A stretch of DNA of 64,000 nt from Pseudomonas sp. S31 (GCF_016648105.1 NZ_JACVVE010000009.1:62001-126000); one strand, 5' to 3'; counted from the first letter of the stretch, positions 16,671 through 27,386 are shown. Notes: generated by a model from the sequence alone, not told the origin. Numbers and translations are program-made.

Positions 16671-17489
16671 TTAGCGCTTCATGTACTCAGGCAGGTGCGG
16701 CTGGATAGCGGTCAGTACGGCCTTGAAGCATTTGATGTTGCCGGCAACGATGTGGCCTTTCTCGAGGAAGTCGTGGCCACCGTTGAAGTCGCTTACCAGG
16801 CCACCTGCTTCCTGGATCAGCAGTACGCCCGCAGCCATGTCCCACTCGGACAGACCCGACTCCCAGAAGGCGTCGAAGCGGCCGGCGGCCACGTAGGCCA
16901 GGTCCAGGCTGGCGGAGCCGGCGCGGCGGATGCCGGCGGTCTGGCCAGTCAGGGCGCGGAACATACCGAGGTAGTTGTCCATGTCGGCCATCTGGTTGTC
17001 CCGGAACGGGAAGCCGGTACCCAGCAGGGCGCCTTCCAGGCTGGTACGCGAGCTGACGCGCAGGCGGCGGCCATTGAGCTGGGCACCACGGCCACGGCTG
17101 GCGGTGAACTCTTCCTGGCGAACCGGGTCGACGATCACGGCGTGCTCGAGGCGGCCACGGTATTTGCAGGCGATGCTGACGGCGAAGTGCGGGACGCCAC
17201 GCAGGAAGTTGGTGGTGCCGTCCAGTGGATCGATGATCCACAGGTAGTCCTTGCCTTCTTCGCCGGTGCCGGCGTGCAGGCCGGTTTCCTCGCCCTGGAT
17301 GGAGTGGTTCGGGTAGGCCTTGCGCAGGGCATTGACGATGCTCTGTTCGGCGGCGCGATCAACCTCGGAGACGTAGTCCTTTGCCTCTTTCTCGTCGACC
17401 TTGATGCTATCCAGGCGTTCGATGGAGCGGAAAATCAGTTCACTGGCGCTGCGAGCGGCGCGCAGGGCGATATTCAGCATAGGCTGCAT
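16671..17489 (-). CDS. suhB: Inositol-1-monophosphatase SuhB
   Basis: A 272-residue Mg-dependent phosphatase of the IMPase family; bacterial SuhB also acts with NusA in rRNA antitermination. Metal-binding residues are in GEETG (about 67-71), DPLDGTTNF (about 84-92) and WDMAAG (about 212). The start MQPMLNIALRAARS at 17489 is the family start with AGGTGA upstream; the longer frame from 17528 is not needed. Divergent from trmJ, as in other pseudomonads. Confidence 0.94.
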   Translation of the reverse strand: MQPMLNIALRAARSASELIFRSIERLDSIKVDEKEAKDYVSEVDRAAEQSIVNALRKAYPNHSIQGEETGLHAGTGEEGKDYLWIIDPLDGTTNFLRGVPHFAVSIACKYRGRLEHAVIVDPVRQEEFTASRGRGAQLNGRRLRVSSRTSLEGALLGTGFPFRDNQMADMDNYLGMFRALTGQTAGIRRAGSASLDLAYVAAGRFDAFWESGLSEWDMAAGVLLIQEAGGLVSDFNGGHDFLEKGHIVAGNIKCFKAVLTAIQPHLPEYMKR

Positions 17490-17640
17490 GGGCGGGTCAC
17501 CTGGGGATGTTAAAGAAGAAAGCCGCACATTCTAGCAGAAAAGTTTGGCGGCAGAAGTGTCACATTTGCTTTCATGGCGTTACGCTGGTCGGTTCTGTAA
17601 GATCGTTGGCCCCTTTACCTGCATCTGTGAGCACAACACC

Positions 17641-18411
17641 TTGCTGCAAAATATTCGTGTTGTTCTGGTCAATACCAGCCACCCCGGCAACATCGGCGGC
17701 GCTGCACGTGCCATGAAAAACATGGGCTTGTCGCGCCTGGTGCTGGTGCAGCCGAAAGAGTTCCCAGCGGCCGATGCCACTGCGCGCGCCTCGGGAGCCG
17801 ACGATATCCTGGCCAATGCCCAGGTGGTCGACAGCCTCGAGGACGCCTTGGTCGGTTGCGCGCTGGTGATGGGCACCAGCGCGCGGGAGCGCAGCATCCC
17901 CTGGCCATTGATCGGTCCGCGCGAGTGCGGGGCCAAGGCCGTGGAGCATGCCGGCGCCGGCGAAGAAATCGCTCTGGTATTCGGGCGCGAGCACGCCGGC
18001 CTGACCAACGAAGAACTGCAGCGATGTCACTTCCACGTGCACATTCCGTCGAACCCCGACTTCAGCTCGCTGAACCTTGCCGCAGCGGTCCAGGTGCTCT
18101 CCTATGAGGTGCGCATGGCCTGGCTGGCGGCCGAGGGCGAGCCGTCGAAAATCGAGAAGTTCGAGGCCAATTCGTTGCGCAGCAACGAGCCGGCGACCAT
18201 GGACGAAATGGAGCTGTTCTATGAACACCTGGAGAAAACCCTGGTGGGCATCGGCTTTCTTGACCCCGAGAAGCCCAAGCACCTGATGCCGCGCCTGCGT
18301 CGGCTGTACGGGCGCAGCGCGGTCAATCGTTCGGAAATGAGCATTTTGCGTGGCATCCTCACCGAGACCCAGAAGGTCGTCCGGGGCGAGCCGCATAAAC
18401 GGAAGGACTGA
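17641..18411 (+). CDS. trmJ: tRNA (cytidine/uridine-2'-O-)-methyltransferase TrmJ
   Basis: A 256-residue SpoU-class methyltransferase that 2'-O-methylates position 32 of several tRNAs using SAM. Motif 1 is [18 protein letters not shown] near the N-terminus; the SAM knot motifs are [13 protein letters not shown] and [19 protein letters not shown]. No ATG fits the family start; a TTG at 17641 (reading [10 protein letters not shown]) does. The ribosome-binding site is weak, so expression may be low. Four bases separate it from cysE. The divergent suhB starts 151 bases away. Confidence 0.93.
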   Translation: MLQNIRVVLVNTSHPGNIGGAARAMKNMGLSRLVLVQPKEFPAADATARASGADDILANAQVVDSLEDALVGCALVMGTSARERSIPWPLIGPRECGAKAVEHAGAGEEIALVFGREHAGLTNEELQRCHFHVHIPSNPDFSSLNLAAAVQVLSYEVRMAWLAAEGEPSKIEKFEANSLRSNEPATMDEMELFYEHLEKTLVGIGFLDPEKPKHLMPRLRRLYGRSAVNRSEMSILRGILTETQKVVRGEPHKRKD

Positions 18412-18415
18412 ACAG

Positions 18416-19201
18416 ATGTTCGAACGTCTGCGTGAAGATATCCAGAGCGTATTCCATCGTGACCCGGCGGCGCGCAACGCCTTCGAGGTACTCACCTGCT
18501 ACCCGGGCATGCATGCGATCTGGCTGCACCGCCTTGGCCACGCGCTGTGGATGCGCGATTTCAAGTGGCTGGCACGCCTGGTGTCGAACTTCGGCCGCTG
18601 GCTGACCGGCATCGAGATCCACCCCGGTGCGACCATCGGTCGGCGCTTCTTCATCGATCACGGCATGGGTATCGTCATCGGTGAAACCGCCGAGATCGGC
18701 GACGATGTCACCCTGTACCAGGGGGTGACCCTGGGTGGCACCAGCTGGAACAAAGGCAAGCGCCACCCGACCCTGGAAAACGGCGTGGTGGTCGGTGCCG
18801 GCGCCAAGGTGCTTGGCCCGTTCACCGTGGGTGCCGGGGCCAAGATCGGTTCCAACGCGGTGGTCACCAAGGCGGTGCCGGCTGGCGCCACCGCGGTGGG
18901 CATTCCTGGGCGCATCATCGTCAAGAGCGAAGACGGCGAGGTCGAGGCCAAACGCAAGGCCATGGCTGAGAAGATCGGCTTCGATGCCTATGGCGTGAGC
19001 GGCGACATGCCCGACCCGGTGGCGCGCGCCATCGGCCAGATGCTCGACCACTTGCAGGCGGTGGACGAGCGCCTCGAAGGCATGTGCGGTGCGCTGACCA
19101 AGATGGGCAGCGACTATTGCGCCAAAGAGTTGCCGGCCTTGCCGGAGGACGACTTCGCCGAGGAGGCGCAGGCCGCCCAGCGCGACACTCAGTCGCATTG
19201 A
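18416..19201 (+). CDS. cysE: Serine O-acetyltransferase CysE
   Basis: A 261-residue enzyme that makes O-acetylserine from serine and acetyl-CoA, the first step of cysteine synthesis. The helical N-terminal domain ([20 protein letters not shown]) is followed by a left-handed beta-helix with [16 protein letters not shown] and VTLGGT. The C-terminal tail is longer and more acidic than the E. coli form, as in the pseudomonad/IscR-linked group. It lies directly before the isc operon, which consumes cysteine sulfur through IscS. Start ATG 18416. Confidence 0.94.
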   Translation: MFERLREDIQSVFHRDPAARNAFEVLTCYPGMHAIWLHRLGHALWMRDFKWLARLVSNFGRWLTGIEIHPGATIGRRFFIDHGMGIVIGETAEIGDDVTLYQGVTLGGTSWNKGKRHPTLENGVVVGAGAKVLGPFTVGAGAKIGSNAVVTKAVPAGATAVGIPGRIIVKSEDGEVEAKRKAMAEKIGFDAYGVSGDMPDPVARAIGQMLDHLQAVDERLEGMCGALTKMGSDYCAKELPALPEDDFAEEAQAAQRDTQSH

Positions 19202-19310
19202 TTGCGCCGCACTGAAGGCCTACTGACATATGGGGCGTGTGCTCACGCCCCATTGCTGCTACAATCGCGCCCGCCTCCCCGATGCAAACCCGACTAAAGC
19301 AGTAGGTCTA

Positions 19311-19343
19311 ATAGTTGACTTAAATGCTCGGGAATCGCATACT
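19311..19343 (+). promoter_or_regulatory. isc operon promoter with IscR type-1 binding site
   Basis: Positions 19311-19335 match 21 of 25 positions of the type-1 IscR consensus (ATAGTTGACT at the left, CTCGGGAAT at the right). The TTGACT inside it (19315-19320) serves as -35, with CATACT (19338-19343) as -10 at 17-base spacing. Cluster-loaded IscR should repress here, giving feedback control as in E. coli. Confidence 0.82.
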
Positions 19344-19380
19344 CGCTCACATCCTGTAACTCCCGTGGTACCCATTAGCC

Positions 19381-19872
19381 ATGCGACTGACTACCAAAGG
19401 CCGATACGCCGTGACTGCCATGCTCGACCTGGCACTGCACGCGCAGCATGGGCCTGTGTCTTTGGCCGACATTTCCGAACGCCAGGGCATCTCCCTCTCT
19501 TATCTGGAGCAGCTGTTCGCCAAGCTGCGCCGCAGCAGCCTGGTTTCCAGCGTGCGCGGCCCGGGCGGTGGTTACCAGCTGTCGCGGGGCATGGAGACCA
19601 TCCAGGTTGCCCAGGTCATCGATGCGGTCAACGAATCGGTCGATGCCACCCGTTGCCAGGGGTTGGGAGACTGCCATGCCGGTGACACCTGCCTGACCCA
19701 CCACCTGTGGTGCGACCTCAGCCAGCAGATCCACGAATTCCTCAGCGGCATCAGCCTGGCCGACCTCGTCATGCGCCGTGAGGTGCAGGAAGTTGCCCAG
19801 CGCCAGGACCTGCGTCGTGTCGCAGGCCGCTGCGCCCAGTTGGACAAGATTGAGACGTCCGCCGTCGATTGA
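19381..19872 (+). CDS. iscR: Fe-S cluster-sensing repressor IscR
   Basis: A 163-residue Rrf2-family regulator. The winged helix starts [19 protein letters not shown], with the recognition helix in [14 protein letters not shown]. The [2Fe-2S] ligands are three cysteines in [13 protein letters not shown], each pair separated by five residues, with His shortly after, exactly as in E. coli. First gene of the isc operon; a type-1 IscR site overlaps its promoter. Confidence 0.96.
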   Translation: MRLTTKGRYAVTAMLDLALHAQHGPVSLADISERQGISLSYLEQLFAKLRRSSLVSSVRGPGGGYQLSRGMETIQVAQVIDAVNESVDATRCQGLGDCHAGDTCLTHHLWCDLSQQIHEFLSGISLADLVMRREVQEVAQRQDLRRVAGRCAQLDKIETSAVD

Positions 19873-19925
19873 CCCGGATCCGATGACAGCGACGAGCGAC
19901 GCCACCGCCTGATAGGAGATACCCA

Positions 19926-21140
19926 ATGAAGTTGCCGATCTACCTCGATTACTCAGCGACCACCCCAGTCGACCCGCGCGTCGCCCAGAAAATGGCCGAT
20001 TGCCTGCTGGTCGACGGGAACTTCGGTAACCCGGCCTCGCGTTCCCACGTGTTCGGCTGGAAGGCCGAGGAAGCCGTCGAAAACGGTCGCCGCCAGGTTG
20101 CCGAGCTGATCAACGCCGACCCGCGCGAAATCGTCTGGACCAGCGGTGCCACCGAGTCCGACAACCTCGCACTGAAAGGCGTGGCGCACTTCTATCAGAC
20201 CAAGGGCAAACACATCATCACCTCCAAGATCGAGCACAAGGCGGTCCTGGATACCGCTCGCCAGCTCGAGCGTGAAGGTTTCGAAGTCACCTACCTCGAG
20301 CCCGGCGAAGACGGCATCGTCACCCCGGCCATGGTCGAGGCTGTGCTGCGCGACGACACCATCCTGGTCTCGCTGATGCACGTCAACAACGAAGTCGGTT
20401 CGATCAACGACATCGCCGCCATCGGTGAGCTGACCCGCTCGCGCGGCGTGCTGTTCCACGTCGACGCCGCCCAGTCGGCCGGCAAGGTCGAGATCGACCT
20501 GCAGAAGCTCAAGGTCGACCTGATGTCGTTCTCGGCGCACAAGGTCTACGGCCCGAAAGGCATCGGCGCACTGTACGTCAGCCGCAAGCCTCGCGTACGC
20601 CTGGAAGCCATCATTCACGGCGGTGGTCATGAGCGTGGCATGCGTTCGGGCACCCTGCCGACCCACCAGATCGTCGGCATGGGCGAAGCCTTCGCCATCG
20701 CCAAGCAGGAAATGGTCGCCGAGAACGCGCGTATCAAAGCCCTGAGCGACCGCTTCTTCGAGCAGGTTTCCAACCTCGAAGAGCTGTACGTCAACGGCAG
20801 CCGTACCCACCGCGTACCGCACAACCTGAACCTGAGCTTCAACTACGTCGAAGGCGAGTCGCTGCTGATGTCCCTGAAAGACATCGCGGTCTCCTCGGGT
20901 TCGGCCTGTACCTCCGCTTCGCTCGAGCCGTCCTACGTTCTGCGCGCCTTGGGCCGCAACGACGAACTGGCGCACAGCTCGATCCGCTTCTCCTTCGGCC
21001 GCTTCACCACCGAGGAAGAAGTCGACTACGCCGCGCAGAAAGTCTGCGAGGCCGTTAACAAACTGCGTGAGCTGTCGCCGCTGTGGGATATGTACAAAGA
21101 CGGCGTTGACATCTCCAAGATCGAGTGGGCCGCCCACTAA
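19926..21140 (+). CDS. iscS: Cysteine desulfurase IscS
   Basis: A 404-residue PLP enzyme that takes sulfur from cysteine for Fe-S clusters and tRNA thiolation. PLP lysine is in [10 protein letters not shown], the pyrimidine-stacking His region in [10 protein letters not shown], and the mobile catalytic Cys in [18 protein letters not shown] precedes the ATG. Length matches the 404 of E. coli. Confidence 0.97.
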   Translation: MKLPIYLDYSATTPVDPRVAQKMADCLLVDGNFGNPASRSHVFGWKAEEAVENGRRQVAELINADPREIVWTSGATESDNLALKGVAHFYQTKGKHIITSKIEHKAVLDTARQLEREGFEVTYLEPGEDGIVTPAMVEAVLRDDTILVSLMHVNNEVGSINDIAAIGELTRSRGVLFHVDAAQSAGKVEIDLQKLKVDLMSFSAHKVYGPKGIGALYVSRKPRVRLEAIIHGGGHERGMRSGTLPTHQIVGMGEAFAIAKQEMVAENARIKALSDRFFEQVSNLEELYVNGSRTHRVPHNLNLSFNYVEGESLLMSLKDIAVSSGSACTSASLEPSYVLRALGRNDELAHSSIRFSFGRFTTEEEVDYAAQKVCEAVNKLRELSPLWDMYKDGVDISKIEWAAH

Positions 21141-21186
21141 GCAGTCGCCGGCAAGAGCGGCTCCCTGATGAGGAAGGAATAACACC

Positions 21187-21573
21187 ATGGCATACAGTGA
21201 AAAGGTCATCGACCACTACGAAAACCCACGCAACGTCGGCAAGATGAATGCCGAGGACCCGGATGTCGGTACCGGCATGGTCGGCGCCCCTGCGTGTGGT
21301 GACGTGATGCGTCTGCAGATCAAGGTCAACGAGCAAGGCATCATCGAAGACGCCAAGTTCAAGACCTACGGCTGCGGTTCGGCCATCGCTTCCAGTTCCC
21401 TCGCCACCGAGTGGATGAAGGGCAAGACCCTGGACGAAGCCGAAACCATCAAGAACACCCAACTGGCGGAAGAACTGGCATTGCCGCCGGTCAAGATCCA
21501 CTGCTCGGTACTCGCCGAAGATGCCATCAAGGCAGCCGTTCGCGACTACAAGCAGAAGAAAGGCTTGATCTAA
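21187..21573 (+). CDS. iscU: Fe-S cluster scaffold protein IscU
   Basis: A 128-residue scaffold on which IscS-derived sulfur and iron form a [2Fe-2S] cluster. Ligand cysteines are in GAPACGDV, TYGCGSAI and KIHCSVLAED, and PPVKIHC is the HscA-recognition site (LPPVK). 46 bases after iscS, with AGGAA upstream. Confidence 0.97.
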   Translation: MAYSEKVIDHYENPRNVGKMNAEDPDVGTGMVGAPACGDVMRLQIKVNEQGIIEDAKFKTYGCGSAIASSSLATEWMKGKTLDEAETIKNTQLAEELALPPVKIHCSVLAEDAIKAAVRDYKQKKGLI

Positions 21574-21605
21574 GCCGCCTGTTGCAAGGTAATTGAGGAG
21601 TTCCG

Positions 21606-21929
21606 ATGGCTATCAGCATGACAGAAGCCGCCGCCAGCCACATTCGCCGTTCCCTTGACGGGCGCGGCAAGGGTGAGGGTATTCGCCTGGGCGTGCGCAC
21701 CACCGGTTGCTCGGGCCTGGCCTACGTGCTGGAGTTCGTCGACGAGCTGGCCGAGGAAGACACCGTGTTCGAGAACCACGGGGTGAAGGTGATCATCGAT
21801 CCCAAGAGCCTCGTCTACCTCGATGGCACCGAGCTGGACTTCGTCAAGGAAGGGTTGAACGAAGGCTTCAAGTTCAACAACCCCAACGTGCGCGGTGAGT
21901 GTGGCTGCGGCGAAAGCTTCAACGTCTGA
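21606..21929 (+). CDS. iscA: A-type Fe-S carrier protein IscA
   Basis: A 107-residue carrier with the three conserved cysteines, one in [10 protein letters not shown] and two in CGCGES at the C-terminus. It passes clusters to [4Fe-4S] target proteins. AGGAG lies before the ATG. Next gene hscB starts eight bases after its stop. Confidence 0.97.
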   Translation: MAISMTEAAASHIRRSLDGRGKGEGIRLGVRTTGCSGLAYVLEFVDELAEEDTVFENHGVKVIIDPKSLVYLDGTELDFVKEGLNEGFKFNNPNVRGECGCGESFNV

Positions 21930-21937
21930 GGCTGGCT

Positions 21938-22459
21938 GTGGGTACTCCTTGTCATTTCGCTCTGTTCGACCTCCAGCCCAGCTTCCGCCTGGACCTCGAT
22001 AAGCTGGCCACTCGCTACCGCGAGCTGGCCCGCGAGGTACATCCGGACCGCTTTGCCGACGCTTCCGAGCGTGAGCAGCGCGTGGCGCTGGAAAAGTCCG
22101 CCGCCCTCAACGACGCCTACCAGACCCTGCGCAGTGCGCCGCGTCGCGCCCGTTACCTGCTGGCCATCGGTGGCCATGAAGTGCCGCAGGAAGTCACGGT
22201 TCACGACCCGGACTTCCTGTTGCAGCAGATGCAATGGCGTGAAGAGCTCGAAGAGCTGCAGGACGATGCCGATCTCGACGGTGTGGCCGTGTTCAAGAAG
22301 CGCCTGAAGATCGCCCAGAGCACGCTCGACGACGATTTCGCCGCCTGCTGGGATGTGCCTGCCGAGCGTGAACAGGCCGAACGCCTGATGCGCCGCATGC
22401 AGTTCCTCGACAAGCTCGCCCAAGAAGTGCGCCAACTCGAAGAGCGCCTCGACGATTAA
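21938..22459 (+). CDS. hscB: J-domain co-chaperone HscB
   Basis: A 173-residue protein that delivers IscU to HscA. The J domain (about residues 3-75) contains the HPD motif in [10 protein letters not shown], and a three-helix C-domain binds IscU. The start is taken as GTG at 21938 ([12 protein letters not shown]), matching the family; the open frame from 21899 would overlap iscA. Confidence 0.94.
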   Translation: MGTPCHFALFDLQPSFRLDLDKLATRYRELAREVHPDRFADASEREQRVALEKSAALNDAYQTLRSAPRRARYLLAIGGHEVPQEVTVHDPDFLLQQMQWREELEELQDDADLDGVAVFKKRLKIAQSTLDDDFAACWDVPAEREQAERLMRRMQFLDKLAQEVRQLEERLDD

Positions 22460-22501
22460 CCCGGTGTCGCCCGTGATGACGCCTAAGGTACTCAGATAAG
22501 C

Positions 22502-24364
22502 ATGGCCCTACTGCAGATCGCCGAACCCGGTCAAAGCCCGCAGCCGCACCAGCGTCGCCTGGCGGTGGGTATCGACCTGGGCACCACCAATTCCCTGGTC
22601 GCTGCCGTGCGCAGCGGTCGCAGCGAGCCCCTGCCCGATGCGCAGGGCAACGTCATCCTGCCTTCGGCGGTGCGTTACCTGGCCGGCCACAGCGAAGTCG
22701 GCCTGGCCGCGCGCGAGGCCGCGTCCAGCGATCCGCTCAACACCGTGTTGTCGGTCAAGCGCCTGATGGGGCGTGGTCTGGCCGACGTCAAGCAATTGGG
22801 CGAGCAGCTGCCGTACCGGTTCGTCGGCGGTGAGTCGCACATGCCGTTCATCGACACCGTCCAGGGTCCGAAAAGCCCGGTGGAAGTGTCGGCCGATATC
22901 CTCAAGGTGCTGCGCGAGCGTGCCGAGCAGACGCTCGGCGGTGAGCTGGTGGGCGCGGTGATCACCGTGCCGGCCTACTTCGATGATGCCCAGCGCCAAG
23001 CCACCAAGGACGCCGCGCGCCTGGCCGGGCTGAGCGTATTGCGCCTGCTCAACGAACCGACCGCCGCTGCCGTGGCCTATGGCCTGGACCAGAACGCCGA
23101 AGGCGTGGTGGCGATCTACGACCTGGGCGGTGGTACTTTCGACATCTCCATCCTGCGCCTGACCGCTGGCGTTTTCGAAGTGCTGGCCACCGGTGGCGAT
23201 ACCGCCCTGGGCGGTGACGATTTCGACATGGCCATCGCTGGCTGGATCATCGACCAGGCCGGGTTGTCGTCCGACCTCGACCCGGCTACCCAGCGCCAGC
23301 TGCTGGAGGCCGCGTGTGCCGCCAAGGAAGCCCTGACCGACGCCGACGTGGTTAGCGTCAGCCATGGCAACTGGCAGGGCGAACTGAGCCGCGCTGCCTT
23401 CGAAGCCATGATCGAGCCGTTGATCGCCCGTAGCCTCAAGTCCTGCCGCCGCGCCGTGCGTGACAGTGGCGTGGAGCTGGAAGAGGTCGGTGCGGTGGTC
23501 ATGGTCGGTGGTTCGACCCGTGTGCCGCGTGTCCGTGAAGCCGTGGGTGCGTTGTTTGGCCGCACCCCGCTGACCTCGATCGACCCTGACCAGGTGGTGG
23601 CCATCGGTGCCGCGATCCAGGCCGATACCCTGGCCGGCAATCGCCGTGAGGGTGGCGAACTGCTGCTGCTCGACGTCATCCCGCTGTCCCTTGGCCTCGA
23701 GACCATGGGCGGTCTGATGGAAAAGGTGATCCCGCGCAATACCACCATTCCGGTGGCTCGGGCCCAGGAGTTCACCACCTACAAGGATGGCCAGTCGGCC
23801 ATGATGATCCATGTGCTGCAGGGCGAGCGCGAGCTGATCAGCGACTGCCGCTCCCTGGCGCGTTTCGAGCTGCGCGGCATTCCGGCCATGGTCGCCGGTG
23901 CGGCGAAGATCCGCGTGACCTTCCAGGTCGATGCCGACGGCCTGCTCAGCGTCGCCGCCCGCGAGCTGGGCTCGGGCGTGGAAGCCAGCATCCAGGTCAA
24001 GCCGTCCTACGGCCTGACCGATGGCGAGATCGCCCGCATGCTCAAGGACTCCTTCGAGCACGCAGGCGTCGATAAGCAGGCCCGCCAGTTGCGCGAGCAC
24101 CAGGTCGACGCCGAGCGCTTGCTCGAAGCGGTGCAGGGCGCCCTGGACGCTGACGGCGAGCGCCTGCTCAGCGAAGACGAGCGGATCGCCATCGAGTTCC
24201 AGATGCAAGAATTGCGTGATTTGCTGCGCGGCACCGATGGCGCGGCCATCGAGCAACAGACCAAGCGTCTGTCGCAGGTGACCGATGCTTTTGCCGCCCG
24301 TCGCCTTGATTCGACGGTCAAAGCCGCACTGGCCGGGCGCAACCTGAATGAGATCGAGGAGTAA
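22502..24364 (+). CDS. hscA: Hsp70-type chaperone HscA
   Basis: A 620-residue Hsp70 that drives cluster release from IscU. The ATPase domain has [25 protein letters not shown] and [13 protein letters not shown], followed by a substrate-binding domain from about residue 390 and a helical lid. The N-terminus is about 18 residues longer than DnaK, usual for HscA. It overlaps the operon logic: four bases before fdx. Confidence 0.96.
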   Translation: MALLQIAEPGQSPQPHQRRLAVGIDLGTTNSLVAAVRSGRSEPLPDAQGNVILPSAVRYLAGHSEVGLAAREAASSDPLNTVLSVKRLMGRGLADVKQLGEQLPYRFVGGESHMPFIDTVQGPKSPVEVSADILKVLRERAEQTLGGELVGAVITVPAYFDDAQRQATKDAARLAGLSVLRLLNEPTAAAVAYGLDQNAEGVVAIYDLGGGTFDISILRLTAGVFEVLATGGDTALGGDDFDMAIAGWIIDQAGLSSDLDPATQRQLLEAACAAKEALTDADVVSVSHGNWQGELSRAAFEAMIEPLIARSLKSCRRAVRDSGVELEEVGAVVMVGGSTRVPRVREAVGALFGRTPLTSIDPDQVVAIGAAIQADTLAGNRREGGELLLLDVIPLSLGLETMGGLMEKVIPRNTTIPVARAQEFTTYKDGQSAMMIHVLQGERELISDCRSLARFELRGIPAMVAGAAKIRVTFQVDADGLLSVAARELGSGVEASIQVKPSYGLTDGEIARMLKDSFEHAGVDKQARQLREHQVDAERLLEAVQGALDADGERLLSEDERIAIEFQMQELRDLLRGTDGAAIEQQTKRLSQVTDAFAARRLDSTVKAALAGRNLNEIEE

Positions 24365-24367
24365 TCG

Positions 24368-24709
24368 ATGCCGCTGGTAACATTCCTGCCGCATGAGAAG
24401 TTCTGCCCCGAGGGGCTGACCGTGGAAGTGCCTGCCGGGACCAACATCCTGGAGCTGGCCCACGACCATCATATCGAGATGGAGAGCGCGTGCGGCGGCG
24501 TAAAGGCCTGCACCACCTGCCACTGCATCGTGCGCAAGGGCTTCGACTCGCTGGAAGAGGCCGACGAGCTGGAAGAGGATATGCTGGACAAGGCCTGGGG
24601 CCTGGAGGCGCAATCGCGTCTTGGCTGCCAGGTAGTCGTCGCCGACCAGGACCTGGTCATCGAGATTCCAAAGTATTCGCTCAACCACGCCGCCGAAGCG
24701 CCGCACTGA
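24368..24709 (+). CDS. fdx: ISC-type [2Fe-2S] ferredoxin
   Basis: A 113-residue electron donor for cluster assembly. Ligands are in SACGGVKACTTCHC (Cys spacing 5 and 2) and a later Cys in SRLGCQVV, with the family's acidic EEADELEEDML segment. Start ATG 24368, three bases after the hscA stop. Confidence 0.96.
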   Translation: MPLVTFLPHEKFCPEGLTVEVPAGTNILELAHDHHIEMESACGGVKACTTCHCIVRKGFDSLEEADELEEDMLDKAWGLEAQSRLGCQVVVADQDLVIEIPKYSLNHAAEAPH

Positions 24710-24719
24710 GGTTTTGTAC

Positions 24720-24920
24720 ATGAGTCTGAAATGGGTTGATGTACTTGAGATCGCCATCCAGCTTGCGGAAAGCAAGCCTGAGGTCGATCCTAAATATGTG
24801 AATTTCGTCGATCTGCACCGTTGGGTGCTGGCCCTGCCAGAGTTCAGCGACGATCCGTCACGTGGCGGTGAGAAAGTGCTCGAGGCCATCCAGGCGGCCT
24901 GGATCGAAGAAGCCGACTGA
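24720..24920 (+). CDS. iscX: Fe-S assembly protein IscX
   Basis: A 66-residue acidic protein (SLKWVDVLEIAIQLAE...) that binds IscS and may tune or supply iron. It has the family's DPKYVNFVDLH and the terminal IQAAWIEEAD. The ATG at 24720 is the standard start; a TTG two codons earlier is rejected. Last gene of the isc operon, 31 bases before the ndk promoter/terminator palindrome. Confidence 0.95.
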   Translation: MSLKWVDVLEIAIQLAESKPEVDPKYVNFVDLHRWVLALPEFSDDPSRGGEKVLEAIQAAWIEEAD

Positions 24921-24950
24921 ACGCATTCTGCAGGTTAGGCAATCCCCTGG

Positions 24951-24980
24951 AACCCGCGTATAATTCGCGGGTTTAATTTT
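24951..24980 (+). promoter_or_regulatory. Overlapping terminator-like palindrome and ndk promoter
   Basis: AACCCGCG (24951-24958) and CGCGGGTT (24966-24973) pair perfectly, and the loop is TATAATT, a full -10 element. A T-rich run follows. TTAGGC (24935-24940) could be a -35 at 18 bases. The same sequence could therefore end iscX transcripts as RNA and start ndk transcripts as DNA. Confidence 0.6.
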
Positions 24981-25009
24981 TCGCAACACTCATATTTCTG
25001 GAGTTTTCC

Positions 25010-25441
25010 ATGGCTGTTCAACGTACTTTCTCCATCATCAAGCCTGACGCCGTTGCCAAGAACGTCATCGGCGAGATCACCACTCGCTTCGAGAAAGCCG
25101 GCCTGCGCGTCGTCGCTTCGAAAATGAAGCAACTGTCCAAAGCCGAAGCCGAAGGCTTCTACGCTGAGCACAAAGAGCGCGGCTTCTTCGGCGACCTGGT
25201 TGCCTTCATGACCTCCGGTCCAGTCATCGTCCAGGTTCTGGAAGGCGAAAACGCCGTCCTGGCCAACCGTGAGCTGATGGGCGCCACCAACCCGAAAGAA
25301 GCCGCTGCCGGCACCATCCGCGCCGACTTCGCCGTTTCCATCGACGAGAACGCCGTTCACGGTTCCGACTCGGAAGCCTCGGCTGCCCGCGAAATCGCTT
25401 ACTTCTTCTCCGCTACCGAGCTGTGCGACCGCATTCGCTAA
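25010..25441 (+). CDS. ndk: Nucleoside diphosphate kinase
   Basis: A 143-residue enzyme that balances NTP pools by phosphate transfer through a phospho-histidine. The N-terminus has [13 protein letters not shown], and the active-site His is in NAVHGSDS near residue 117. CTGGAG precedes the ATG. It stands between the isc operon and rlmN, an order shared by pseudomonads. Confidence 0.97.
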   Translation: MAVQRTFSIIKPDAVAKNVIGEITTRFEKAGLRVVASKMKQLSKAEAEGFYAEHKERGFFGDLVAFMTSGPVIVQVLEGENAVLANRELMGATNPKEAAAGTIRADFAVSIDENAVHGSDSEASAAREIAYFFSATELCDRIR

Positions 25442-25465
25442 GCGAAGCAGGTCTTGGGTGATTCC

Positions 25466-26611
25466 ATGAGTGACATGACTGGCAAGATCAACCTGTTGGG
25501 CCTGACCCTGCAGGAAATGGAAAAATTCTTCGAGTCGATCGGAGAGAAGCGTTTTCGTGCCGGTCAGGTCATGAAATGGATTCACCACTATGGCGTCGAT
25601 GATTTCGCCGCCATGACCAATGTCGGCAAGGTCTTGCGCGAAAAGCTCGAGGCCGTTGCCGAGATTCGGGGCCCGGAAGTGGTCAGTGAAGACATTTCCG
25701 CCGACGGTACCCGCAAGTGGGTGGTCCGCGTTGCCTCCGGCAGCTGCGTCGAGACCGTCTACATTCCCACCGACGACCGCGGCACCCTCTGCGTTTCGTC
25801 GCAAGCCGGCTGCGCCCTGGACTGCAGTTTCTGCTCCACCGGCAAGCAAGGCTTCAACAGCAACCTCACCGCCGCCGAAGTGATCGGCCAGGTGTGGCTT
25901 GCGAACAAATCCTTCGGGACCGTTCCGGCCAAGATCGACCGCGCGATTACCAACGTGGTCATGATGGGCATGGGCGAGCCCCTGCTGAATTTCGACAATG
26001 TCATCGCCGCCATGAAGATCATGATGGAAGATCTGGGCTATGGCATCTCCAAGCGTCGCGTGACCCTGTCCACCTCGGGCGTGGTGCCGATGATCGACGA
26101 GCTGGCCAAGCACATCGACGTGTCGCTGGCCCTGTCGCTGCACGCGCCGAACGACGAACTGCGCAACCAGTTGGTGCCGATCAACAAGAAGTACCCGCTG
26201 AAGATGCTGCTGGACTCGTGCATGGGCTACATGTCGACCCTGGGCGGCAAGCGCGTGCTGACCATCGAGTACACCCTGCTCAAGGACGTCAACGACCAGC
26301 CCGAGCACGCCGCGCAGATGATCGAGCTGCTGCGCGACGTACCTTGCAAGATCAACCTGATCCCGTTCAACCCGTTCCCGCATTCGGGCTATGAGCGGCC
26401 GAGCAACAACGCGATCCGCCGCTTCCAGGACCTGCTGCACCACGGTGGCTTCAACGTGACCACTCGCACCACCCGTGGTGATGACATCGACGCTGCCTGT
26501 GGTCAGCTGGTCGGCCAGGTCAACGACCGTACCCGCCGCAGCGAGCGCTACATCGCCGTGCGCCAGCTGTCCGCCGACGCTGAGCTTTCAGACAGCGCCG
26601 TGCGCCACTGA
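25466..26611 (+). CDS. rlmN: 23S rRNA/tRNA adenine-C2 methyltransferase RlmN
   Basis: A 381-residue radical SAM enzyme that methylates C2 of A2503 in 23S rRNA and A37 in some tRNAs. The cluster motif is [11 protein letters not shown], followed by [12 protein letters not shown], and the methyl-carrying Cys is in DIDAACGQL. The start [11 protein letters not shown] at 25466 matches the family; an in-frame TTG at 25454 is unlikely. It uses clusters made by the neighbouring isc operon. Confidence 0.96.
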   Translation: MSDMTGKINLLGLTLQEMEKFFESIGEKRFRAGQVMKWIHHYGVDDFAAMTNVGKVLREKLEAVAEIRGPEVVSEDISADGTRKWVVRVASGSCVETVYIPTDDRGTLCVSSQAGCALDCSFCSTGKQGFNSNLTAAEVIGQVWLANKSFGTVPAKIDRAITNVVMMGMGEPLLNFDNVIAAMKIMMEDLGYGISKRRVTLSTSGVVPMIDELAKHIDVSLALSLHAPNDELRNQLVPINKKYPLKMLLDSCMGYMSTLGGKRVLTIEYTLLKDVNDQPEHAAQMIELLRDVPCKINLIPFNPFPHSGYERPSNNAIRRFQDLLHHGGFNVTTRTTRGDDIDAACGQLVGQVNDRTRRSERYIAVRQLSADAELSDSAVRH

Positions 26612-26624
26612 GTCCGGGCCTGCC

Positions 26625-27386
26625 ATGAGCCTGCGCGTCGCGCTGTCGATCCTTGCGCTCTCGCTGCTGGCCGGCTGTGTGTCGGGCGGCGCGCATCATC
26701 CCCTGGCCAGCAGCCAGGGGCGGGCCGAGGCGGGGCGGGCTTATGTGCAATTGGGCCTGGGTTATTTGCAACAAGGTTTGACCGAGCAGGCCAAGGCGCC
26801 ACTGGCCAAGGCGCTTGCCCTCAGCCCCCGTGACGCCGATGCCCATGCTGCCCTGGCCCTGGTGTTCGCCGCCGAGGCCGAGCCGGCGCTGGCCGAGTCG
26901 CACTTTCGCCAAGCGCTGGCGGCGCGCCCCGATGACACGCGAATTCGCAACAACTACGGCAGTTTCCTATATGCTCAGCAACGTTTCCCCGAAGCTGAGC
27001 AGATGTTTCGCCTGGCCAGTGCCGATACCCTGTATCCTGAACGTTCGCGAGTGTACGAGAACCTCGGCCTTACAGCCCTGCGGCTCGGTGCCCACGACCA
27101 GGCGCACGCTTACCTGACCAAGGCCTTGCAACTCAACCCACGGCAACCCAGGGCGTTGCTGGAAATGGCTGAGTTGTCCTTCGAAAACAGGCATTATGTG
27201 CCGGCCCGGGATTACTACGAACGTTTCAGCCAGTTGAGCGAGCATGGCGCCCGTAGTCTCCTGTTGGGCAGCCGCCTTGCCAGGGCGTTCGACGAGCAGG
27301 GCACGCAGGCCGAACTGGGCCAGCAACTACAACGACTTTATCCCGGTACGCCGGAATATCAGCAATACCTGTCGGAGCAACGATGA
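26625..27386 (+). CDS. pilF: Type IV pilus biogenesis lipoprotein PilF (PilW-like)
   Basis: A 253-residue outer-membrane pilotin, needed for secretin PilQ assembly. Lipobox LAGC at about residues 14-17 follows a short signal peptide. TPR repeats fill the mature protein (for example AYVQLGLGYLQQG, NNYGSFLYAQQRFPEAEQMF, ENLGLTALRLGAHDQAHAYL). The start is set at 26625, 13 bases after rlmN, so that the signal peptide is N-terminal. Its stop overlaps rodZ (ATGA). Confidence 0.92.
   Translation: MSLRVALSILALSLLAGCVSGGAHHPLASSQGRAEAGRAYVQLGLGYLQQGLTEQAKAPLAKALALSPRDADAHAALALVFAAEAEPALAESHFRQALAARPDDTRIRNNYGSFLYAQQRFPEAEQMFRLASADTLYPERSRVYENLGLTALRLGAHDQAHAYLTKALQLNPRQPRALLEMAELSFENRHYVPARDYYERFSQLSEHGARSLLLGSRLARAFDEQGTQAELGQQLQRLYPGTPEYQQYLSEQR

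Noticed and set aside
19953..21209. Long minus-strand open frames opposite iscS, hscA, fecA and other core genes
   Set aside because: These are antisense shadows typical of high-GC genes with strong third-position bias; the plus-strand genes are certain.
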